64,000 nucleotides of DNA from Moniliophthora roreri (GCA_001466705.2 LATX02000165.1:1-64000); one strand, 5' to 3'. Shown: positions 19,635-32,069, counted from the first letter of the stretch. Numbers and translations: made by a program. Notes: a model not told the origin generated them from the letters alone.

Positions 19635-21682
19635 TGATGTGACATGTGTGCATGCTATCTTGCTATTCGAGGCCTTTATCGGTTAACATGTCTACATTGA
19701 GAGCTAACAGGGGCTGCCTTCGACCGGAGCAAAAATCGGCTGTTGAAGCGATTGTTGTCAGCTGTTGAGTGTTTTGCGTATGAATATACTGCACCTACAA
19801 GCTGAGGCTAAGAGATGTATGAGACGTTCTGATTTGCCACATATGCCAACGCCGCTACATTTTGATGCTCCACAAATCGCTGCCGACTTTCAAAATGAGA
19901 GAAAACGCCAAAGAGGTTTAGATTTTCGGTGCTAGTTTGAGAGAGGACTAACCGAGTAAGAGCTATAGCCCATAGCTGTCCGCACATTGCACCCTTCACC
20001 GAGCCTCACTGATTTGATGTTGTATTATTAGTTAGGAAATATCCCGGCCGCTCTACTCGTCCATTGCACCTTTCATATCTCATCCGAACAGACTCTAAAC
20101 ACAGGGGCTTCAGCAAAACAAGCCAAAATTCTGCTCAACAAGGAAAACTTACAGGTGAACCCCCATTGCCAACCCATATGGTGCCCATAAACCGACCGAA
20201 TAACCAACCACTGATACAACTCATGACCAACATCATTTGATAATGGAACCCATCCGCCGTTTGCAGGTTGCTTTGGGTGAAACGGCCTCCCTCGCCTGCA
20301 CTCACCTAATCTGACACTTGCATATAATCATAATCCGGTCTTGCCTTGAACTCTTTGTTGCTGATAATTTCAGGAATCTTGTAGCCAGCTTGATAGCAAA
20401 ACCGAAAACATAATGGGAATGACAGCTGAAACTGAAGTCACGAAAAAGTATAATTAACCGGGACATTGTGAGCTACAGCCTAGAAGAATAGGACAGACCA
20501 AAATTTTGTTGACCAGCCACCTTCATCGCAATCCATTGAAGCATGAGCTCGGAGTCAGGACGTCAGACTCAGAGGTTCATCCATCAATGATGATCGTGGA
20601 AGAGAGGTTTTGCCCGTGGGAGCCAATGCCCAGCGTTTCTCAAACCCGAACCGCGACAGATCGCAACTCTCTGGGGTTCTCGTCTTTCTGATTTCTACCG
20701 ACACTCGCTATGGGCTGTTCAACCTCACCAATGCCGGAGAATCTATGATAACTCACCACTTACCGGTCAGTGTACTACGGGTTCATTCCTGGATATCGCA
20801 ACCGAGAACCTCAAGCCAAGCTTGAAGGTGTGTTTCGCGCTTTCATCTTTTCGATGCCGAGTGACTCAGTTACATCGATATTCATGTTAGATGCTCAAGG
20901 AGGTCCAGAGTATGAGGTGCATGACCACAGCGAAAAAAACCATCTTTCAATCTTCATCATGATCTCTTCTCGGAACAGGTTCTCGACGTCACTCAAGTTC
21001 TAACGGCAGTCAATGAATTCTCTCGGTGAAGGAGCAAGTTTGGCATGTATTTGAACCGGAACGAAGGGGCTCGGAGTGATGGAGAATTACGGACATGGTA
21101 CTAGAGGTTGGAAAGGGGTCTTTTTTTGCAGGTGCTCTGCCCACTGGTACGTACACGTTGGCTTTTGGTCCTTGCGGATTATTAACGACTTTACCGGCGT
21201 ATAGAGAAGATACCTTGACAGAAGAAGCCAATTACTAGATGATGCTGGACGACTCGACATGTATTGGCAGGTTTTTAGCTTTGCGCCTCGCCTGTCCAAC
21301 ACCTCTATACATAGCAAACGTATTCAAGTCCCCAAGGCTTTCATATCTCAGCTTAGAATTCACTCGTACTGCCATTTCTGACGTTTTCGCCACTTTGTTT
21401 TGGACTACTTGGAATGGAATGAACCCTTTGTCTATACTTCCTTGCAACTAGTCCCAGACCTGGAGTTGTTTGTGAAAATGATGAAAATGATGAAGTCGTG
21501 TTTCCAGTCAGCCTGATGTCATGTAAGTCGTAAGAGTGAATGAGCTGTGACTGCTTGTCACTGTTACACGTTACACGTAGCATGCTGCCAGCACACTCAA
21601 CGTACTCAACACTCGCTCATTCACTCATGACATCAGCCCGAAACAATTCTCTTATCTATACATGATTTCAAAATCAAAATAC
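19635..21682. other. Gene-poor interval
   Basis: About 2 kb. Around 20590-21000 (plus) there are coding-like stretches (VGANAQRFSNPNRDRSQLSG; LDAQGGPEYEVHDHSEKN) in different frames, possibly debris of a gene, but no family or complete structure is recognisable. Confidence 0.45.
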
Positions 21683-23900
21683 TTATAATTCATCCTTGGC
21701 CAGACCCAGTATCTCCCATTGCTCCTGCCCCTCGTCAAACGAGCGCTGTAGAACAGCATAATGCTCAGGACTTCTAGGCTCGAAAACGACATCATACGAG
21801 TGAGGGTTCGTCACAAATCCGGCTGAATACGTGTCCTCGTTCCATGGGTCAGGAGAGTTCCCCGTGGGGGAGTACATGTTCAACCCCCAGATCAACCGAG
21901 AAAGTGTAATGAAAATGGATGCTTCGGCAATATGACTTCCAGGACAGTAGCGTCTTCCCCAACCCAAGACATAGCTAAAAAAAAAAAAAGAAACTTGTTG
22001 AGCTCCCCGGGGTGTAGAGAGCCAGCGAACGTCCACTTACTTGTCTCGATCTTGGTCAGGACCAGTACCCCAACGCATTGGTTCTGAAGTGTCAAGCTTT
22101 CCGCTAGCGAACCAGCGCTCCGGAATGAACCTTGTTGGCTCAGGAAAGCGGACAGGGTCCATGTGCATCGCGTTTACATTCCCAATGACTATGGAGCCCT
22201 TTGGGATCATGTAACCGTCGAATATAACGTCTTCAGATGGCGAATGAGGGAGGCCTATAGTATATACGGACGGTCATTGCAGCGGTGAAATTAGTGTCTA
22301 TAGAGAGACATACCTAAAGGTATGGGAGGACGACATCGTAGGACTTCTTTGATAGTTGCGATGAGATATGGTAGCCTTTCTTCGTCTTCAAATCCCGGTA
22401 AACGGCCAGACCCGACGACCGAGTCGAGCTCTATTCTAATCTACGAAAAGAGTGTTAATTCTGCATCACCGGTCCGTATGAACTCGCATTTACCTTTTTC
22501 AAGACCTCTGGATAGGCGAGCATGAACAGAACGTAAGTTTTCATGAAACATGCGGTTGTGTCCGATCTACGCTGTTACTATGAGCATCAGTCAGTCTATC
22601 AGAAAAGCATTGTGACTCACGCAGCCTCAAGAACTTGTCCAGCAGCGTATGCCAGAAAGACATCTCTTAAGCAACCATCATCGGCTACACCTTTCCCTGG
22701 AAGGACCTCGTGGCCATGCTCTGCACGCTCCTTGATGTAGGCGCCAACAAAACAGTCGGGACGGTCAACACCCTTCTTACGATCTGACATAATTTCAGAA
22801 AGGAACCCGCCATATAGTCCGTATTCTCTGATATATTCCTTGATGATCAGTCGGCATAGAAGACGAGTATACAATAGAGAACATACCGATCGTGTAACTG
22901 CTTGGCACGAATTCTCCAAGGCGCCAGATAATCGGGAAGCAGACGAAAAATGGGGAAACCGTCGGCACTTTAATGATGCGAATCAGATGGAAGCGAAGAA
23001 GCAAAGCCTGGCTGTACTTGCAGAAACGCGCCGGGCAAAGACATATGCGTGACGGTTTCGGCGACTTGATGAATTGCATACCTAGTCTAGCTCTGAGAAT
23101 AATGAAATAAGCATTGAAGCAAAGCACTCACAACTTTTTACTTCCATAGACTTCCGACACCCTCAATCCATAAACGATCATTACAGCAACATTCGTCGCC
23201 TATTCAGCGTGTTAGCCAGGATTGCATGATCGCGATAGGACACTAACCAGACGATTGACGACCGAGTACCAGTGACGTTCGCTACAGGTCCCCATTTTCG
23301 TATTCGCATCTTTCTCGCGTCGGAGCTCGGAGATGTGATATAGGAGCATTCGGGATTCCAGGTCTTGAAGCGTTCGGTACCTTCTGGACGCTGTCGCGTT
23401 CATTGCAGAATGGAGCGCCTTCTTCACTGCCTGCAAACCATTCTTCATTTTATCTCAATCTATTTCAAATTGGGAGGTACTCACCCTGAACTCATCCGTA
23501 TCTCCATTAATGAATATCGTTCGCTGACCAGCACTCATGATTTCAGCAGCGACATGAGGCGCGTATCTGTTCGAGAACACTCTACTCCTTCGAACGAACA
23601 GTTCTTCGACTATTTCAGGGGTGTTGAGGACGATGATGTGTTGTGGTCCGACGGCGAGATGAAAGATGGGTCCAAATTCTTTTGCCCATTTGGAGAACTT
23701 GAAGGCGTTTGTCAATACAAAATCATTAAGAGAGGTGGGGGGAATGGAATCACCTGAACCCATTGACGAAGATTGGGTACTTGAAAAACATTTCCTACGA
23801 ATGGGAGCTTCCTAGGACCAGGCGGATATCTCGGTTTATTGAAAGCAGAGATGAGATAAAGAAGGAAGAAAACCAGAACGAGGACATATATCAACGCCAT
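21683..23900 (-). CDS. Cytochrome P450 monooxygenase (intact copy)
   Basis: Microsomal haem monooxygenase. Exon 1 (23900-23754) gives an N-terminal membrane anchor ([18 protein letters not shown]) and the proline hinge [13 protein letters not shown]. Further exons include 23697-23485 and 23430-23248. Motifs in order: [36 protein letters not shown]-helix EAASDTTA (split by an intron); K-helix ExxR in [15 protein letters not shown]; haem loop [12 protein letters not shown] with its axial Cys. It ends at 21683 with LGLAKDEL. About 10-11 exons. The clan resembles the multigene agaric P450s of the CYP64/CYP5144 type, but I cannot assign a family. A damaged paralogue lies downstream at 25454-27546, so the pair arose by tandem duplication. 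Substrate unknown. Confidence 0.92.
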
Positions 23901-24085
23901 CGTAGCGGGCGATGGAGAGAACGCTCCACTTTCAGCATCTGGCTTTTATTATGAGGCCCCAAAATGAATTCATATGACATTGACAAGCTCGGGTTGGACA
24001 TATAGTCCCATTTGTGGACGTAGATCGTGTCAGCGTCAATGTCATTATGACCTGTCAACAAGTTTGTCAACTCCACCTGGCATCT

Positions 24086-24493
24086 TTATCCAATTTCGGT
24101 CCCCAACTGCCCCTGCTGCCTCCTACATTTCCTCAAACTTGTCCGTACCTCGCAGATCTTAATCTGAACTAGGCTTGAGAAAGGAACAACTTTCGGCATA
24201 AAAAGCCAGGTGTGTAGCTCGGAAGGTGAATCGGCGCCAAATCCAAATCTGATTCGACGAGGAGGAAGGAAGCTTCTATATAACGTAGCTCTTGGGATAA
24301 ACCGGATGCGTAACTGGTACAGCACAGCGCATGGATTAGGCAAAGTCATTAGGGAGACACATACAGATATCCATTTTGATCGACGAGATAACGAGGCGTG
24401 CGTCGAATGATAGCCTATAGAGATAAGTCCTCCAAATTCGAGGGCGTCCTTGCTTGTTAATGGCAACGCCCCAGCCGATTTCGTCGGAACCAC
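24086..24493 (-). pseudogene. C-terminal relic of a third P450
   Basis: In minus sense, short blocks resemble the P450 end region of the neighbours: IEASF near the post-haem helix, GFGADSPSEL, then HT-GF, in the same order as AEASLF, SVDS and YTPGF of the 25454-27546 copy. The haem Cys loop itself is missing and frames are mixed. It is best read as a heavily decayed third member of the local P450 array, though the similarity is weak. Confidence 0.35.
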
Positions 24494-24772
24494 CTGTGAA
24501 TCTGTTATTGTAGAGGCAGGTATTAGAATCCAGAAGCAGTGTTACATAATAATGACAAGTAAGTTCCAAGGACGCAGAACGTACTTGAGCTCTTTTCAAA
24601 CGACGACGCCGTGGAGCGATGATGAATACCGTGCGAATATTGGTTGCGGGACCGGAAATGTATATTGATGAGTCATAGTCACTGACTGTCGGCTTAACGA
24701 ACTCGACTCTCCAGCTGCAGCCGTGCAGCCTGAGGATGCTCATTCTCAACCTGCTCATTGTCAATCAAAGTG

Positions 24773-25255
24773 ATGCAACAGTACGAGCCCCCATTATCCC
24801 GAATTTGTAACAACCACGGTCGTGGAAAGCAATACGTCGGCGGCAATGGACAGCAGAATGTTGGCGGCCATGGACATCAGTACGTTAAAGGCGGCCGTGG
24901 ACGCCAGAGTATTGGCGGCATTGGAGATCAGCAGTACGTTGGTGACCGTGGAAGCCAACACAATCGTCACATCCCCCAAGAGGAGTTGGATGACAACTCC
25001 CAAAGGGACAGCGATTCTGCCCGAGAGGAGTATACTGTTCACCGCCTAGCAATGGTGACTCGTGTCGTCGAGGCGGCCGGAGAGAATGACTCTGTGATTG
25101 CAGACGCGCTTAAGGTAGCCCTTGAGCGCTATTTCTCCCAACCTCCTGATAATCGTCCCAAACCCAACATTGCATTCTTCTGCACCTTGGATCCTAGCTT
25201 AAATGATGAGCAGGTATTAGAGGTGCAGCAACGCTTCCGGAGTTTGGTTGGATGA
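24773..25255 (+). CDS. Small Gly-rich protein with one copy of the kinase-tail repeat
   Basis: An intronless frame of 160 residues from ATG 24773. Residues 15-60 are an imperfect Gly-rich repeat (units such as QYVGGNGQQNVGGHGH and QYVKGGRGRQ; about 33-bp DNA periods). An acidic linker follows (EELDDNSQRDSDSAREE). The C-terminal 60 residues hold one module: ADALKVALERYFSQPPDNRP, then FFCTLDPSLNDEQVLEVQQRF. This matches the triple repeat of the pseudokinase at 8201-11115 in order and spacing, on the opposite strand and 14 kb away. No enzyme motif or signal peptide. Role unknown; a partner, decoy or mobile module of the kinase family are possibilities. Confidence 0.7.
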   Translation: MQQYEPPLSRICNNHGRGKQYVGGNGQQNVGGHGHQYVKGGRGRQSIGGIGDQQYVGDRGSQHNRHIPQEELDDNSQRDSDSAREEYTVHRLAMVTRVVEAAGENDSVIADALKVALERYFSQPPDNRPKPNIAFFCTLDPSLNDEQVLEVQQRFRSLVG

Positions 25256-25453
25256 GGATATACCCGTGCCATACAGTATACTACCTTGGTCCGCTTTCCT
25301 AAATGTCTACATATCAATGTATGTACCTATGTCGATTACTATGCCACACACTCCAACCAGACCTCGACAAAGCCCAGGAGCCTTCGTGGATAAATACCAA
25401 GTCCAAAACATAACCCCCCCCTGTTACAACACCCAACCTCCGTTAACAATGTA

Positions 25454-27546
25454 TCAACTTGTGTCCGATCCCATTCCCAAAATCTCCCACTGTTCCTGTG
25501 CTTCCTCAAAATAACGCCTAATGACTTGTCCATGCTTCGCAGATTGAACTTTAAACAATACTTGAAAAGGAACAGGATTAGAAATGAACCCAGGAGTGTA
25601 GCTCGACTCGTCCCAAGGATCGGGCATCGAATCAACACTAAAACCAAACGAGACGAGCGAGCGTTATGAACAAGGAAGCTTCTGCGATGTGGCTTCCAGG
25701 ACAGTAGCGTCTACCGAAACCGAAAGCGTAACTGGCAAGTGATGTCAGAATTTAGTGCTTGAGTTATTGGCAGTGCCCGGATACGCACAGATCTCTGCTT
25801 TGGTCAGGAACGTCGTTATATCTGACTAGTCCGCCGTCGAGCCAACCTTTATAAACGACGTCCCTCGGACGGACTGTGAGGAAATGCTAGTAAAAAAATG
25901 CTCAGGATTCGGCGTGTGTCACTTGGATGCTTTGAAAACGAACCAATAGGTGCAGGAGGTCGACATCTTACAACTTCCTTGAGACAAGACATCAAGTAGG
26001 GGAAGTTTATCTTGATCTTCAAACGAGGGCATACGTTCCGAGCCGACGATTTGGTCCATTTCGGTTTGGGCCTGTAATAGATAACCGTTAGCCTGAGCTA
26101 AGAACCATCGAATCGAGTACCTTCTTCAAAACATGAGGATGTGTGGCCATGAACAGAATAAACGTCTTCATTACAGCCCCAGTTGTATCGGATCCGGCCT
26201 CTAGTAACGTGCCTGTTCATTCATGTCCTTATCAATCACAGCATCCGACAAACTACTACTAACGCGCTTGCTTACCTGCCGTGTATGTTAGAAGCATGTC
26301 CCGCAATTCGCCATTCTCTGTCAACCCTTTCCCTGGAATCCCCATCTCAAAGCCATGTTCTACCTGTTCTTTGAGTATATCACCGACGAGGCACTCGGGT
26401 CGGTTAATGCAGTTTTTAATATCCGAACGGAGTTCTTCTAGAAAGTCACCGTATAATTCGAGTTCTCTGAGCGGCGGATTTTAGCACCGGTGATGCGGAG
26501 GGAAAGAAGTAACAAGCCACGAGTTTCGTTGAACTTCCAATCTCCATGGTGCGAGGGCGTCTGGAAGCGTTCGGAGTATGGGAAGGTGATCAGCCCTGAT
26601 TCGGTCCAGTTAATCAAGGATACGAAGCTTGGGAGAATCCGCTGTGCTTACAAAAATACTCCTGGCATGGAAGAACGAGCGACGTTTTCGGCGGTATCAT
26701 GTATAGCTTGCCTAGATGACAGTTATCTCAGTGTTTAGCTATACGAGATATAAAAGGGAAAGACTAACACGATGCCACTTTTATCAGAGTTTGGCACGCG
26801 CTTGCCATATGTAACAGTTAGGACGACGCTGGTGTTCTGTTTGTGGAGCTATTGATAAAGATTCTCTCGAACCGAAGAATGCAAAGCATTCGGGTACGAA
26901 CCAATCTGTCGATGAAAGAGTACCAGTGCCGGTTCCCTTTCGCATCGTCTTCGGGTTCAAGAGGGGTTATCAGGTCGTGCAAGAGAACTCGGGACTCCAA
27001 CTCCTGAATGTCGCGATATTTCTTAGTGGTATTAGCGTTCATTGCAACGTGGAACAGTTTCCGGATAGCCTGTATCGGTGTGAATTAGAACTATAGTATT
27101 GCTTCGGTTAGATGGTATACTTGCCCTAAACTCGTCTGATTGACCGCTCATGTATAATAATCTCTGCCTTGCACTCAGAATGTCGAACGCTACGTATGAT
27201 TCCAGACGGTCCGAAAGGATTCTGCTCTTCTGGACAAAGAGGTCGTTGATGACTTCTGGTGTGTTGAGGATCACAATGTGCTGAGAACCGACGGTTGCAT
27301 GAACGATAGGTCCGTATTGCTTGGCCCATTTCGAGAACTGGCATTCGGGAAGAATCAGAGGTGGATCATCGGTGAACACGAGGCTAGACGTACCTTGACC
27401 CACTGACGCTCTGCAGGCATCGTGAAGAGATTCCCAATGAATGGAAGCTTCCTAGGACCAGGAGGGTACAGCTTGCGCCTGAATATGGCATCAACGATGG
27501 TGTTGGCTACGAGAAGAGCAAAGTATAGATAGGGAAAGTTGAGCAT
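25454..27546 (-). pseudogene. Cytochrome P450, frameshifted tandem duplicate
   Basis: The start is well preserved: membrane anchor LNFPYLYFALLVANTIVDAI, hinge [29 protein letters not shown] and a haem loop [12 protein letters not shown]. Against its neighbour at 21683-23900, lesions appear: an extra C in a run (25999-26002) before the ExxR helix (LKEVVRCRPP); an extra G after SPSE near 25866; loss of about 35 residues between that point and DVPDQSRD (the IPKG and PERW region); and a 2-base loss after the haem loop near 25655. The last residues (EQWEILGMGSDT) are still readable. Four independent lesions argue for a true pseudogene rather than sequencing error. Confidence 0.85.
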
Positions 27547-28517
27547 GATGGTCAGAGCTCTTGAAGGTTTGGGCGGGTATAAGTACACATTCTAGAATCA
27601 CCGTGCTCGTCATTCTCCATAAGTACCAGAAGTCTAAACCTACAACGTACTCACCTATATATATCGCTTCCCAAAGATGTACATTGAGACTCAAGTTATG
27701 GCATGTGCAGCCGAGTATCTTTTGGATCTCCGAGACTGCATCCAAACCTGCACCTCAGCTAAAAAGGAACCACTGCTTTTCCTTCGGAAGGAGGCGCAGC
27801 AGCAGGATATTTTAGTTACACCTAGTACCTTTTGTCCTTTGTCGAATGTCGTAAAATCTCTTGATGAAGAATAACTTCCATCAAGAGATTAAAATCTAGG
27901 GTAGTCTGAGAATAAACGGGCATCGAGCAAGGACTTGATGGTGATTCCAGGGAGTATGTCATCTTTTACCGCGACCACCATCACTCGGCGTTGGCAGTTC
28001 CATCCTCTCAATCATTCTTTTCACTGGACCCCATGTCAATCTTGGACTGTCTGCGTCCTCAACTCGTCAACAGCATCAAATGAGAACGATGCCCTTCACT
28101 TCCCGTCACTTCTCGTTTCCAAATAACACACACAGCATGCTCTGCTCTGCGAAAATTTTTAGCCTCAAAGAGGAAGGGCGAATCAGAGGGATTTTATCAA
28201 TCTAGTAGTGATTCGAACTGGTGAGTTTTTTTCGCCTGTGGTCTTCGATGCCCAACACATCACTGATGAGGTCCTGTTGCCCCAAGATTCCAACCCTGAT
28301 CATTCAAGACGTCTTCCGGATGCACGACGTTGGCCGAGTCGTGAAGAAGGGTTTTGGAGCTAGTGGTGACGAATGAGGATGAACGGGCTTATCGGTCCCT
28401 GCGGATATGTCCATCACACTATAGTGCGTGTACGCTTTTATTCCTATCATGGACTATCCAAAACGCTGATCATCTTTCAGATTTGATGACCTCGAGTAAA
28501 ACATGTCATCATTCCGG
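27547..28517. other. Intergenic interval (divergent promoters)
   Basis: Lies between the P450 pseudogene (minus) and the carboxypeptidase (plus). No gene seen. The pair AATCTCTTGATG / CATCAAGAGATT (27858-27895 region) forms a short hairpin. Confidence 0.5.
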
Positions 28518-28525
28518 TATAAATA
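28518..28525 (+). promoter_or_regulatory. TATA box of carboxypeptidase gene
   Basis: TATAAATA, 96 bases before the ATG at 28614. A second TATAAAAA lies at 28541-28548. Confidence 0.55.
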
Positions 28526-28613
28526 GCACTCGAAATCGGCTATAAAAATGCCTATTTCGTTGACACCCCACAACAACGGTCCCGGGCCCCCACAACCTGA
28601 TCGTTTTCACCCC

Positions 28614-31600
28614 ATGAAACTCTACACCAACGTCATCTGGCTCGCAGTCGTCGGTTTCACCGCCGCACAAAGATCTCTGCCCAGTAGTTTTCCTCATAAT
28701 TACACTGGCATTCCCAGCGGTGGATACGGCCCAGAATGGCAAAATTGTCAGTAATCCACGCGCCCTCCGCAGTCGCCTTGCTCACATTCTCGCGCACAGA
28801 CTTTCAAGTGACCGATTCTCTTCCTAATGTAACGGAGCCCATTGCTCGTAGTTTTGCTGGAAACATTGCTGTGGATCGTCCTGGGCATCCGAACAATACG
28901 CTTTGGTTCTGGGGTTTCGAGAGGGAGAATGGTACTCTTACCGCAGGAGCAGGTGAAAGGCAAGATGAGCCTTGGTTGGTATGGCTTAATGGAGGGTGCG
29001 TCGAGATTAGTTCCGTGCTGTTGTACTCTTACTGACATTGGTTGGCTGCAGTCCCGGATCGTCGAGTCAAGTGGGTTTGTTGACCGAAAATGGGCCCCTT
29101 CAAGTACTAGGCGACTACTCTATCGCTGGGAACAATTTCAGTTGGGATCGCCTTGCAGATGCGTTTTGGGTGGATCAACCAGGTTTGTGTTCTACCATAT
29201 AACTATAGTAATGACCACAGCTCATTACGTTGTATTCTAGTCGGCGTTGGTTTCTCTACAGCAGATGCCGAAGGCTATGGTATGGAACTCGTGGTTCAGT
29301 TGAATTGACAGCATGATACTCATCATAAATGGCATAGTTTTCGATGAGGATCAATTGGGTGAAGATTTTGTGCGTCTCACATATATTTATATTACGCACA
29401 GCATCTGATATGTCATCTTATAGGTTGGATTCTTAGCCAATCTGGTAAAAGTATTCCCAAGTCTCGCTACTCGGCCTTTCCACTTGACCGGAGAGAGTTA
29501 TGCCGGCGTTTTCATTGTTCGTTCTCCCCGCCCTTTCGCAAGCATGTCGTCTAACCTTGTTGGTAATATAGCCATACATTGCGAAAGCCATCTTGTCTAC
29601 ACCGAATCCTCCGGTAAAGCTGGCAAAGATCGCGATTGGCGATGGTGCCATGGGGTCATTCGCAGGGTACGAGGAGATTTCTACGGTGAGTTCGCCCTGT
29701 TTTGCATACTTTATGCTCTCAGTCTGATGTTATCGCCAGGTCAACACCCTACAGACGTTCCCCCAAATCATAGGCTTTGATCAAGAAGTATTCGAGTACT
29801 TCCGAGAGCAGTACGTGAAGCTTTGCATTATGTCCTGTCTTGTCGTCACTAAATGTTCTGCTAACAGAACACACCTCTGCGGCTACGACCTCAACCTCAC
29901 CTACCCTCAGCAAGGCGGACCCTTCCCCACACTCCGCAGTCCATTCAACACAACGGCCGCTATTAACGACGTCTTGTCCCTTAACCAAGCCCGAAAATCT
30001 GCTTTTGACCTGAACCTGCGAGCTATGCTCACCAACCAGCTCTCAAAGCGCCATGTCATGTTGACCAAAAAGGAACTTGCTGCAAGAGAGGAGAAACGTA
30101 TGGAGTGGAAACGTGATCTCAGCAACCGGCCAAATGGCACCTTGGACCCCTTTTATGGATGTTTCTTATGGGAGGAGATGGTGGATTACGCTATTAATTT
30201 CACGTTTCCATGGAGTAAGTCCCAGTCGTCTTTTGCTTACTCAGTTGGTGGGCTAACGTATTGGTTCTTGTAGCGCTAGGCGATTTTGATGTATGTCAGA
30301 TTCAATCTACCTCGGAATGGAAATGGCTGATGACGAATGACGCGTTTTTGTAGCCATACGATATCCCGGACGCTCTGAACCCTGAAGTACCTGCTGACCC
30401 TTCGGTGTTCTTGAATGGTATGTATTCAGTTGGTATTAGAGAAAGCAAAGGCTCAATGGCCCTTTCTTTGCAGATAACCGGACACGTACGGCGTTGCATG
30501 CTCCGATAAAAACCTGGTCTATGTTTTTCGACTTTCCGTTTGGGAATAGTACGGGTATCAGTCAGTGGCCGGATTGGTTTTTTCTTGTTGAATTCATTAC
30601 TCACTTATGCAAATAGCACCCGCAGGGAATCCTTGGGGAGATCGCAGTAAGTCACCTCACTGGTTTGCATCATGATATTTCAAACTGAAGCCTCAACTCT
30701 TTTTGCAGGTGTCGAGTAAGTGGCACATGAACCTCTCCAGTTGATCATGCTGGCTCAATATCAGACACTGGTAGACCAGTAGCGTTCATGTCCGAACTCG
30801 CAAAGAACGCAAGTGAAAAGGGCGCTGGTATCGTGATTTACGAAGGAAACTCGGATTCGTTGGTGGCGCATTTCGGTGCTGAAGGTGCGCAGGCGCTCCC
30901 TGAACCGTATTATTCTCTATCTAACCCTGCTATTTCCAGTTGTAATCCAGGTAAAGGTAGCGTCTTTCGAGCACTAACGCAAGGCTGACATGCATGGAAC
31001 TAGAACACGACTTTTGGCGGAATCCAAGGCTTCACACGACGACCAGCCACACCTCTCAAAGATGATCACGGTAACACCGTTGGTATCGTACATCAAGAAC
31101 GCAACATCACCTATGCACTTTTCGAAAATGCCGGTCACTTTGTACCACGTTCAGTTCCTGAAGCTGTGCGTTCCTCTTCCTTTTCTCCTTCTCCTCCTCG
31201 CGCATCTGAGTATTTTCCCTTTTTCGAACGCAGGCCTTTGTATTCCTGCGTGAATTCATCCTCGGTAACAACACCACCGGTCTCGTAGACGGCTCCAACG
31301 TTGTTGGCGGGGAGGACCCTTCGCTCATGGGAGAATTCTTGCCTGCAGATACGGCAGCGATATTTTATGGTAGTGGTTCGACGGTTTCGTCTACTGTGGC
31401 TCCTACGGAGACTATTGCGGCTTGGAGGAGCTTTATGGCCACTGCCACGGTTGTGCCGACTTTGGATCCAACCTCGAGTTTGGGAGCGGGTTCAGGTTCA
31501 GGTTCAGGTTCAGGTTCGGGTTCGGGTTCGGGTTCAGGATCTAATGGGGCGGAGAGATTGAGTGGATCCGGAAATGGATGGATTTGTATTGCTACGATAC

Positions 31601-31629
31601 TGTTGTCGATGTTCTTCCTTATTATGTAG
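28614..31629 (+). CDS. Serine carboxypeptidase (S10), GPI-anchored type, with tiny exons
   Basis: Removes C-terminal residues in the secretory path or at the cell surface. Traced pieces: signal peptide (IWLAVVGFTAA); WLNGGPGSSSQ oxyanion motif split at GG/P; GESYAG with the catalytic Ser (29489-29506); IAIGDGAMG; catalytic Asp region IYEGNSDSLVAHFG; catalytic His in FENAGHFVPRSVPEA. Exons include 28614-28746, 28800-28995, and very small ones: 30274-30290 (17 nt), 30617-30646 (30), 30709-30715 (7), 30940-30950 (11), each needed to keep frame. The C-terminus has a (Gly-Ser)n tract coded by a hexamer repeat (31485-31543), then a hydrophobic tail (ICIATILLSMFFLIM), a GPI-attachment signal. Catalytic triad complete. 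Confidence 0.9.
31485..31543 (+). repeat. GGTTCA/GGTTCG hexamer microsatellite in coding sequence
   Basis: About nine tandem hexamers coding Gly-Ser pairs in the stalk of the carboxypeptidase. Length is expected to vary between strains. Confidence 0.85.
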
Positions 31630-31754
31630 GTTGTTTTGAATGAATATAAGAATACACGGAATTTTGCTCTCATCCATCAGCGTCCGATGAGCGCCGGCTC
31701 GCTGAAAGGTTTCCAACGAGGATATACGACTTGCTCCGCCCATTGCCTTGACCA

Positions 31755-32069
31755 GATACACCACGCATCTCAAGTACACCACATTGAACGAGATGCACCA
31801 CTACCCTTTTCAGCAACACTCCCATCTTTTTTGGTAATAGATATATCCTAACCCCTACCTGCCTAACCTCTAACGCTCAACCTCTAACGCCCAGCCCCTA
31901 ATACCCAACTCCTAACGCGTAGCCACCTACCTCACTACGCGCCGATGCTTGCTTCTCCCGCATTCTGAAAGAAACCTACACCATATTGGTCGGGATACAC
32001 CACATTCCGCCACAGAAGCGCTGGCCAAGTGTGGTACATATTAGCCAATGTGGTGCATGTGGTGTATCC
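31755..32069. repeat. Cluster of GATACACCAC motifs in direct and inverted orientation
   Basis: GATACACCAC occurs at about 31756 and 31994, and inverted at 32057-32069. 31993-32005 and 32057-32069 form a perfect 13-bp inverted repeat (GGATACACCACAT). The outer pair could be ends of a 315-bp MITE, but no target duplication is visible. Between them, 31848-31920 holds irregular CCTAAC/CTCTAACGC units. Confidence 0.5.

Noticed and set aside
24822..25049. Antisense and alternative frames over the Gly-rich gene
   Set aside because: They arise from the short DNA repeats; only the plus frame from 24773 continues into the conserved module.
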